11,514 nt of DNA, taken from Parvularcula sp964342585. GTDB lineage: Bacteria; Pseudomonadota; Alphaproteobacteria; Caulobacterales; Parvularculaceae. Positions 6,949-11,514 of the stretch are shown here, piece by piece. The notes beneath the pieces were generated by a model. It was not told the origin of the DNA and did no database searches. It saw only the letters and a list, made by a program, of their open reading frames with translations. The stretch lies in contig CAYFHK010000086.1 of the NCBI GenBank assembly GCA_964342585.1, positions 1-11,514 of the forward strand. The letters run 5' to 3'. Both the position numbers and the translations under genes were made by a program. Each line of letters starts with the position of its first letter. The first letter of the stretch is position 1.

Positions 6949-7079
6949 ACACACGTAAGATACTTTAAGCATTCTGGTTTACCCCTCGTTCAACTCTCAG
7001 ACATTACCGTGTCAAAAGCACGGCGGCGTGTCGTGATCCCGCCATGTTGGGGGAGCCTTTAGGAGGCGAGAGGGGAACA

Positions 7080-7487
7080 ATGGCGACTGGGTTGGTTATT
7101 GAAGATTCAGACAGCGTGCGCTGCATTCTGGTTGATATCCTACACGAAGCAGATGTTGTGGCAGAGGAAGCACAAGGCCCAGGGCGGGCCATTGATTTGT
7201 GCAAAGACGGTCACTTCGATGTGATTTTCCTTGATTGGGATTTGCCGTGTCACGGCGCACTCGATTTTCTGAAAGATATTGCGCGGCTCGAGCTTGCGAA
7301 ACGTCCACCGATCATTCTGTGTGCGGCGACGCATAACCCGGATGAATTAGCATTGGCCAAGGCGATCGGCGCAAACTTCCACTTGTTGAAGCCGTATGAT
7401 CCTGCATCCGTCCGTGCCGCGCTTCATAAGTCGGGAGTCATGAATGCTGTGATGGACGAGGTCACCGTGAGAACCTCAGCTGGCTAA
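7080..7487 (+). CDS. Single-domain response regulator (receiver protein)
   Basis: This 135-residue protein is a lone CheY-like receiver domain with no output domain. The acidic pocket Glu8-Asp9 (VIEDSD), phospho-acceptor Asp52 (VIFLDWDLP) and the cis-Pro-linked Lys104 (LLKPYD) are all present. The conserved Thr/Ser at the end of strand 4 is not: the family pattern around it is IxCTxxN, and here Cys81 is followed by Ala82, Ala83. Start: ATG 7080 has AGGGGAA just upstream, while the in-frame ATG 7044 has no site. A second purine tract, AGGAGG at 7061-7066, is too far from 7080 to be the usual ribosome site. Being next to chpT makes it a candidate target or modulator of the ChpT relay, like CpdR or DivK, but it cannot be named as either. 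It converges with cinA; the stop codons are 8 bases apart. Confidence 0.87.
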   Translation: MATGLVIEDSDSVRCILVDILHEADVVAEEAQGPGRAIDLCKDGHFDVIFLDWDLPCHGALDFLKDIARLELAKRPPIILCAATHNPDELALAKAIGANFHLLKPYDPASVRAALHKSGVMNAVMDEVTVRTSAG

Positions 7488-7499
7488 GCGTCCGCTTAG
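7484..7499. repeat. Inverted repeat spanning two convergent stop codons
   Basis: CTAAGC (7484-7489) and GCTTAG (7494-7499) are perfect inverted repeats around GTCC; counting the inner G/C pair the repeat is 7+7 around TC. The plus-strand TAA of the response regulator (7485-7487) and the minus-strand TAA of cinA (7496-7498) both lie inside the arms. As a transcript it can form a 6-bp hairpin on either strand. Neither side has a T-tract, so a bidirectional terminator is not proven. Confidence 0.5.
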
Positions 7500-7984
7500 A
7501 TTACAGCCAACAAATGCCGCAGCGCTGCACGAGCTGTCCATACACGGATCGTTGAGCGCGATGCGGGCGTTGGAAACAGATGACGATGCGTGACGGTCCC
7601 GGCTTTGGTGGCCGTCGCGATATAGACAAGGCCCACAGGCTTGTCGGGTGTGCCGCCGCCCGGTCCGGCGATTCCTGTCACTGAGACGGCGGCGTCGGCA
7701 GCAGCCGCCTGACAAGCGCCTTTCGCCATTTGCGCCGCGACCTGCGCGCTGACTGCCCCATGGGCGGCGATCACCGCCGGGTCGACGCCGAGCTGTCTCT
7801 CTTTAGCGATATTCGCATAGGTAACGAAACCATGCGTGAAAACATGAGACGCGCCCGGAACATCTGTCAGCGCAGCCGAAATCAGACCCCCTGTGCAGCT
7901 TTCCGCCGTTGCGATCATCAGATTTCGCGCTGTTGCTTTGGCGATGACGTCGCTGGCGAGGCTGAGGGTGAGCCGCTCGGTCAT
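7496..7984 (-). CDS. CinA C-terminal-domain family protein (nicotinamide-nucleotide amidase type)
   Basis: The CinA C-terminal domain, when active (PncC), deamidates nicotinamide mononucleotide to nicotinate mononucleotide in NAD recycling. This 162-residue protein consists of that domain alone, without the N-terminal MoCF-like domain of full CinA. Diagnostic motifs are TAESCTGGL (catalytic Ser29), VTYANIAKERQLGV (Tyr56 and Lys61), VSAQVAAQMAKGA, and SVTGIAGPGGGTPDKPVGLVYI. All residues expected for the amidase appear to be present. Its ATG overlaps the ispDF stop codon in the sequence ATGA (7981-7984), so translation is coupled to ispDF; the metabolic link to isoprenoids is not obvious. The assignment to the family is secure, the enzyme activity is inferred. 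Confidence 0.93.
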   Translation of the reverse strand: MTERLTLSLASDVIAKATARNLMIATAESCTGGLISAALTDVPGASHVFTHGFVTYANIAKERQLGVDPAVIAAHGAVSAQVAAQMAKGACQAAAADAAVSVTGIAGPGGGTPDKPVGLVYIATATKAGTVTHRHLFPTPASRSTIRVWTARAALRHLLAVI

Positions 7985-9150
7985 GGCGTGTTGACGAGCC
8001 GCACGGTCGCAACGGCTTGGGCGGCCAGTCCTTCACGGCGTCCGGCAAAGCCGAGCTTTTCGGTCGTGGTGGCTTTTACAGAAACGCGCCCTTCGCTGAG
8101 GCCGAGAATTTCGGTGATCGACGCCTCGATACGTTCGCGATGCGGACCAATTTTCGGTGCTTCGCAAATGATGGTGATGTCGCAATTTACGATCTCGCCG
8201 CCTTTTGCCCGCACCATTTCCGCCGCGTGGCGCAGGAACACATCTGATGGGGCCCCGCGCCACTGCTCATCGCTGGGGGGGAAGTGCAGCCCAATATCGC
8301 CCGCGCCAATCGTGCCGTAAAGCGCGTCTGTCAAAGCGTGAAGCGCAGCATCCGCATCGGAGTGGCCTTTGAGCTTATGTGTATGCGGAATTTCGATACC
8401 GCCGAGAATAACGCGGTCTCCGTCTTCAAAGGCGTGCACATCATACCCATAGCCGACACGCGTCTCGCTATTGGCTGCCAGCAACATCTCGGCCAAGGCG
8501 AAATCCTCCTTATACGTCAATTTTATATTTGTTGGTTCATCGGGTACCAGCGCCACATGCTGATCACGCCCCTCTAACAGGGAGGCATCATCGGTCGCGG
8601 TGTTGGGTTCTGCATCCTGGTGCGCCGCCCAGATTGTCTCATAGCGGAAGCCTTGAGGCGTTTGTGCGCGCCAGAGTCCTTCGCGATCGACCGTGCGTTC
8701 AATGCCGCCGGCGCTGTCCGTTTTTTTTAGGGTGTCGCTGACGGGCAGGGCGGCGATGGCGCCCGGCGCCGTTTGAAGCGCATCGAGAACGTTCGTGATG
8801 GTGCCGGCGGCGACAAAGGGGCGGGCGCCGTCATGGATCAACACTTGTTCGGGCGCGACATCGGTCAAGGATCGCAGCCCGTTGAAGACGGAGGATTGTC
8901 GCTCCGCCCCGCCCGTTACCGGGGGCAACAGTTTCTCGAGGCCTGCGACCGCGGCCTCATAAAGGTCTCTGTCATCTTCGCCGATCACCACGCGCACAGC
9001 ATCAATTTTGGGGTGCGCCGTGAAAGCGGCCACGGTTCGGCGGAGAAGGGGCACACCGCCAACGTGCGCATATTGTTTGGGTTGGCCGATGCGGGCGCGT
9101 GTGCCTTTTCCGCCGGCCACGATCAGGGCCACTGTCTGAAGACGTTCCAT
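7981..9150 (-). CDS. ispDF: Bifunctional IspD/IspF isoprenoid biosynthesis enzyme
   Basis: This fused enzyme carries out two non-consecutive steps of the MEP pathway: IspD makes CDP-methylerythritol from MEP and CTP, and IspF cyclises the phosphorylated intermediate to MEcPP. Residues 1-~225 are IspD: the nucleotide loop with GGKGTRARIGQPKQY (Lys25), LIHDGARPFV (Asp107), RAQTPQGF and TNIKLT (Lys210). Residues ~230-389 are IspF: RVGYGYDVHAF gives zinc ligands Asp237 and His239, KGHSDADAALHALTDA gives His271, and TTTEKLG gives Glu364. These fall at the exact offsets of E. coli D8, H10, H42 and E135. The length of 389 fits known fusions, which are typical of alphaproteobacteria. The ATG at 9150 has only a weak GGA site 8 bases upstream. 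The gene runs divergently from the OmpA-like membrane protein and its stop overlaps the cinA start by 4 bases. Confidence 0.97.
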   Translation of the reverse strand: MERLQTVALIVAGGKGTRARIGQPKQYAHVGGVPLLRRTVAAFTAHPKIDAVRVVIGEDDRDLYEAAVAGLEKLLPPVTGGAERQSSVFNGLRSLTDVAPEQVLIHDGARPFVAAGTITNVLDALQTAPGAIAALPVSDTLKKTDSAGGIERTVDREGLWRAQTPQGFRYETIWAAHQDAEPNTATDDASLLEGRDQHVALVPDEPTNIKLTYKEDFALAEMLLAANSETRVGYGYDVHAFEDGDRVILGGIEIPHTHKLKGHSDADAALHALTDALYGTIGAGDIGLHFPPSDEQWRGAPSDVFLRHAAEMVRAKGGEIVNCDITIICEAPKIGPHRERIEASITEILGLSEGRVSVKATTTEKLGFAGRREGLAAQAVATVRLVNTP

Positions 9151-9173
9151 GGCGCAGGTCCATGGCAGAACGG

Positions 9174-9195
9174 GGGGAGAGGTGCCAGTCTCCCC
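9174..9195. promoter_or_regulatory. 7-bp inverted repeat in the ispDF divergent region
   Basis: GGGGAGA (9174-9180) and TCTCCCC (9189-9195) are perfect inverted repeats around an 8-base spacer. They lie 24-45 bases upstream of the ispDF start and upstream of the probable promoter of the divergent membrane protein. The place suits a shared operator, or a hairpin in the ispDF leader. There is no T-tract next to it on the minus strand. The repeat is seen; the role is a guess. Confidence 0.4.
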
Positions 9196-9206
9196 GCAAC
9201 TGATTT

Positions 9207-9235
9207 TTGCCCAACGGCTTAGATTGCGGTATGGT
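9207..9235 (+). promoter_or_regulatory. Possible sigma70-type promoter for the OmpA-like membrane protein
   Basis: TTGCCC (9207-9212) and TATGGT (9230-9235) are separated by 17 bases, each matching the consensus at four of six positions. A start site near 9242 would give a short leader with GGAGG at 9253-9257 and the ATG at 9263. It sits in the only gap between two divergent genes, where a promoter must exist. Matches this weak can occur by chance. Confidence 0.35.
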
Positions 9236-9262
9236 AAACAAGTCGGGAAGGTGGAGGTGAGT

Positions 9263-10450
9263 ATGACGATGAGATACGGCTATGAACCGCCATCGCGCAG
9301 CGGGGGTCTCCTCCATTGGCTGGTCCGACTCATCGTTGCGGTGGCGATCTCTGTGGGCGCCGTTTTTGGGGGACGGGCGGCGGCCAGCCGGCTCTGCCCG
9401 GGGACGTGTGAGGCACTCGATCCATTTCGAGATGTGTTGTTGGCGCCGCTTTCCATTGCACCGGACATCTTGTGTTGGGCCATCGTTGCAGCTGTTGTCC
9501 TCGCGCTGTTCGTTTGGATCGCCTTGGCCCACCGGCCCACGCTTTTGGGTCTTTTGCTCCTCTCACTGTTGGCTTTGGCCTTTATCGGCGCGCTGTTCTC
9601 AGGCGATCGCGATGGCCTGATCGATTGGGAGAAATTCCGATCTTCAGAGCCGTTGCCCGCGCCGCAGACGCAAAGCTGGGATATCACGCCAGAGCCGGCG
9701 CCGTTGCCCGCGCCTGAGCCCGCACCGGTCTTGGCTTGCGCAGCAGATGAGTTTCTTGGCGAAGGCGGATCTGCGTGCTTGCCGTGCTTTGAGACACGCT
9801 TAGAGCCGCAAGCGCCGCGCGCCTATTTCGCGCCCATGGCGTTCGACGCGGCATGGCAATACGCCAAAGACAATCGCTATGGCCGCATGGCGGACGATAT
9901 CGACGCGTCGGCGAGCCATTTCGCCTCGGTGCAGGATCTGGTGATTGCGGGCCAACGCGCAGCTGGCGGTCGGGCGCTGTGTGCTTCAGGCGCCGTCCTC
10001 GTTGTGGGGTCGGCATCGGCTGATGGCCCGGCGGACCGGAACGCCGCTCGAGCGCAGCGACGTGCCGAGCAACTTGCGGCCCAGGTGCGGCGAGGCTGCG
10101 GCGATGACCTGCCGGTCTTTGCGCTCTCTATCGGACAGTCCCAGGCGTCGGTCGATACCGCGGCTGATCGTGCACTGACGGTGCTCGCCGTCGATACACC
10201 AGACGGTGCACCGGTGACGCGGGCGCGCATTTTGGAAGAACTTGGGTTTGCCATGGCCGATCAGGCGGCGCTTGGCGGCGTGCTCGACCGGACCGAGCAT
10301 TTCCCCGTCTCAAGTTGGCAATGGCAGGACAAAACGGCGGCAGCGCCGATGATCGCGGCGCGTCCCATTGAGGAAGTCGAACGCCTGGTCGCTGGCGCCC
10401 CAAGCAGTTGCCGTCCTGCGATTGAGCTCAATACAGCGTCGGCAGAGTAA
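9263..10450 (+). CDS. Three-helix membrane protein with a C-terminal OmpA-like domain, function unknown
   Basis: I do not recognise this protein as a named family. Starting at ATG 9263, with GGAGG 5 bases upstream, it has 395 residues; the longer reading from 9149 would overlap the ispDF start and is unlikely. Membrane segments are at about 16-37, 69-88 and 93-113, then a Pro-rich hinge (~128-157) leads to a large C-terminal region. A three-helix topology with a cytosolic N-terminus would place this region in the periplasm. Residues ~243-310 resemble an OmpA C-terminal domain: VLVVGSASADG, then an N-x-x-R-x-Q-R-R-A-E helix and a second strand ending in LTVLAV. The Asp that binds diaminopimelate in the usual GHTD motif is missing (GSAS). 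Cysteines at 159, 172 and 175 (CLPC), 240, 279 and 383 could form disulfides. An envelope role is likely; peptidoglycan binding is doubtful. Confidence 0.8.
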   Translation: MTMRYGYEPPSRSGGLLHWLVRLIVAVAISVGAVFGGRAAASRLCPGTCEALDPFRDVLLAPLSIAPDILCWAIVAAVVLALFVWIALAHRPTLLGLLLLSLLALAFIGALFSGDRDGLIDWEKFRSSEPLPAPQTQSWDITPEPAPLPAPEPAPVLACAADEFLGEGGSACLPCFETRLEPQAPRAYFAPMAFDAAWQYAKDNRYGRMADDIDASASHFASVQDLVIAGQRAAGGRALCASGAVLVVGSASADGPADRNAARAQRRAEQLAAQVRRGCGDDLPVFALSIGQSQASVDTAADRALTVLAVDTPDGAPVTRARILEELGFAMADQAALGGVLDRTEHFPVSSWQWQDKTAAAPMIAARPIEEVERLVAGAPSSCRPAIELNTASAE

Positions 10451-10478
10451 AACGATCTTAGGAAATCGATGCGTCTCG

Positions 10479-10494
10479 ACCGGCTGTGGCCGGT
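10479..10494. terminator. Hairpin between convergent membrane-protein and lrp genes
   Basis: ACCGGC (10479-10484) pairs with GCCGGT (10489-10494) around TGTG. On the minus strand the stem begins immediately after the lrp stop codon (10497-10495); on the plus strand it lies about 28 bases after the stop of the OmpA-like protein. It is thus well placed to stop transcription both ways, but neither side has a real T-tract (TCAATT on plus, CGAGACG on minus), so it may be a 3'-end stabiliser. Confidence 0.4.
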
Positions 10495-10962
10495 TCAATT
10501 CGGCATCGGCAAAATCGACTTTCGGGTCACCTCGCGCAAGGTGAAGCTGGATTCGATCGACGCGATGTTCTCCGTGCGGAGCAAGCTCTCCGACAAAAAA
10601 GCCTCATAGGCGGTCAGCGTCGGCAGCACGACCCGGAGGAAATAGTCATACTTGCCGGTGACCAGCTGGCATTCCATCACTTCCGGCCGTGCCGCAATCG
10701 TCTGCTCAAAAGTCCGCAGCGAGGATTCATCCTCTTTCTCGAGTTTGACGAGGATGATCACCGTGACCGGCAGCCCTAAGACATCACGGTCGACATCTGT
10801 CAGATAGCCCTTGATGACACCTTCGCTTTCGAGGCGCCTTAAGCGGCGCAAGCACGGCGTCGGCGAGAGCCCGACACGTTCGGCCAATTCCGCATTGGTC
10901 ATGCGAGCGTTTGCCTGCAAATGCGTTAGAATTCTCAGATCGATTTTGTCGAGCTTCACCAT
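10495..10962 (-). CDS. Lrp/AsnC-family transcriptional regulator
   Basis: This is a small DNA-binding regulator that usually responds to an amino acid or related effector and controls amino-acid metabolism. The protein has 155 residues from ATG 10962, which has GGAG 5 bases upstream; the in-frame ATG 10992 would add 10 residues without a comparable site. Residues ~5-50 are the helix-turn-helix (KIDLRILTHLQANARMTNAE, then RVGLSPTPCLRRLRRLESEG, with the recognition helix around 33-45). Residues ~65-145 are the RAM effector and oligomerisation domain, including GKYDYFLRVV. The typical length of the family is 150-165. Which amino acid it senses cannot be told. It is divergent from the ppx/gppA-type gene, with a shared 185-base region that may hold its own operator. 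No amino-acid enzyme gene is adjacent. Confidence 0.94.
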   Translation of the reverse strand: MVKLDKIDLRILTHLQANARMTNAELAERVGLSPTPCLRRLRRLESEGVIKGYLTDVDRDVLGLPVTVIILVKLEKEDESSLRTFEQTIAARPEVMECQLVTGKYDYFLRVVLPTLTAYEAFLSESLLRTENIASIESSFTLREVTRKSILPMPN

Positions 10963-11025
10963 CTTGGCTCCAAGAAGCACAGGAAACTGCAACGTAAGCG
11001 ACAGGCGCGCGAGGAATCAACAATT

Positions 11026-11033
11026 TTGCGCAA
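11026..11033. promoter_or_regulatory. TTGCGCAA palindrome in an A+T-rich patch between lrp and the phosphatase gene
   Basis: The perfect 8-bp palindrome TTGCGCAA lies within an A+T-rich patch (about 11015-11048) in otherwise GC-rich DNA, 64-71 bases upstream of the lrp-type start. Lrp/AsnC regulators often bind A+T-rich imperfect palindromes near their own genes, so this could be an autoregulatory site. It is short, and such an 8-mer can occur by chance. Confidence 0.25.
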
Positions 11034-11147
11034 TAATCTTCCAAAAAGGGGGCTTGCTCCTGCCCACTGCCGCCGCATAGCATTTGCCCACAGGACATCG
11101 ATCGCGGCCCTTATGCGGGGTCGCTCTCGCGAGGACGCAACCCTACG

Positions 11148-11514
11148 ATGCCAACTGACGCGCGCCCCCAAAAACCGAAGCGCCATCCGTCTGCGCCAAC
11201 CTTCGGCGCGATCGATTTAGGCACGAACAATTGTCGGCTATTGGTCGCGACCCCGACGAGAAACGGCTTTCGCGTCGTCGATGCCTTCTCCCGAATTGTG
11301 CGGCTCGGCCAAGGGCTCTCCTCCACCGGTGCGCTCTCCGAGGCGGCGATGGACCGCACCGTCGATGCCTTGAAGATTTGCGCTGAGAAGATGGCGTCGC
11401 GTCGCGTCGCAGCCTCGCGGTGCATCGCGACCGAGGCGTGCCGCGCTGCGAGCAATGGCGATGCTTTCCTGGAACGGATCAAAAACGAGACCGGCCTGAC
11501 GTTTGATATCATCA
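11148..11514 (+). CDS. Ppx/GppA phosphatase family protein, N-terminal part
   Basis: Family members are exopolyphosphatases or guanosine pentaphosphate phosphohydrolases with the actin-like (ASKHA) fold. The open frame starts at ATG 11148 and runs off the right edge, so 122 complete codons are visible. After a ~18-residue basic, Pro-rich leader comes FGAIDLGTNNCRLLVATP, the phosphate-1 motif of the family. VRLGQGLSSTGALSEAAMDRTVDALKICAEKM follows, then the SRCIATEACRAASNGDAFLERI segment, which is also diagnostic. The NNCRLLVA form of the motif is common in alphaproteobacterial members. There is no good Shine-Dalgarno site: GAGGA is 13-17 bases upstream, and no other in-frame start lies nearby. 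Whether it is Ppx or GppA cannot be decided from this part. It is divergent from the Lrp-type gene. Confidence 0.93.
   Translation, partial: MPTDARPQKPKRHPSAPTFGAIDLGTNNCRLLVATPTRNGFRVVDAFSRIVRLGQGLSSTGALSEAAMDRTVDALKICAEKMASRRVAASRCIATEACRAASNGDAFLERIKNETGLTFDII

Noticed and set aside
6964..6985. TTTAAG...GTTTACC resembling a CtrA box upstream of the response regulator
   Set aside because: The TTAA half-site and the next TTTA are 9 bases apart, not 7, and the second half does not match TTAA, so I do not call a CtrA site.
7730..8320. 196-residue plus-strand open frame
   Set aside because: It is antisense to cinA and the IspF domain, both of which carry all expected motifs; the translation shows no recognisable fold.
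9002..9532. 176-residue minus-strand open frame spanning the divergent region
   Set aside because: It overlaps the ispDF start and the N-terminal membrane helices of the OmpA-like protein in opposite sense, and is extremely rich in Arg, Pro and His.
11042..11064. Minus-strand GGGC...GCCC hairpin followed by T5 between lrp and the phosphatase gene
   Set aside because: The stem is only 4 bp with an 8-base loop, and no minus-strand gene lies immediately upstream for it to terminate.

Overview
The window looks like a stretch of ordinary chromosome from a GC-rich alphaproteobacterium. The strongest markers are a ChpT-type histidine phosphotransferase (part of the CckA-ChpT-CtrA cell-cycle relay, known only from alphaproteobacteria), a fused IspDF isoprenoid enzyme, the Ctc-type ribosomal protein L25 directly followed by peptidyl-tRNA hydrolase, and a Coq7 ubiquinone hydroxylase next to DsbB. 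Genus or order cannot be fixed from the sequence alone. I see no insertion sequence, phage gene, CRISPR array or other sign of recent transfer.

Layout. 1-246 (+) holds the C-terminal end of a SHOCT-domain protein. 253-1673 (-) holds rplY followed by pth (translation quality control and ribosome assembly). 1815-2960 (-) holds dsbB and coq7 in a tight pair that joins a quinone-dependent thiol oxidase to a ubiquinone biosynthesis enzyme. 3065-3787 (-) is an ExoD-family membrane protein. 3902-3986 (+) is tRNA-Leu(CAA) with an encoded CCA end. 4121-4330 (+) is an unrecognised 69-residue protein. 4408-6231 (+) is a membrane-anchored M23 (LytM/MepM-like) peptidoglycan endopeptidase. 6325-6948 (+) is chpT and 7080-7487 (+) a single-domain response regulator. 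Convergent to these, 7496-9150 (-) carries ispDF and a CinA C-terminal-domain amidase with ATGA overlap. Divergent from ispDF, 9263-10450 (+) is an unrecognised three-helix membrane protein with an OmpA-like C-terminal domain. 10495-10962 (-) is an Lrp/AsnC regulator. 11148-11514 (+) is the N-terminal part of a Ppx/GppA phosphatase cut by the window edge.

How it works together. Three themes recur: cell envelope (M23 endopeptidase, OmpA-like protein, ExoD, DsbB), quinone/isoprenoid supply (coq7, ispDF) and cell-cycle signalling (chpT plus a receiver protein). No intergenic region reaches 300 bases. Several gene junctions carry short perfect inverted repeats: at the ends of rplY, coq7, the response regulator/cinA pair and the membrane protein/lrp pair, and in the ispDF divergent promoter region. 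No clearly new multi-gene system is visible; the best leads are the ChpT-linked receiver protein with an altered switch residue and the OmpA-like membrane protein.
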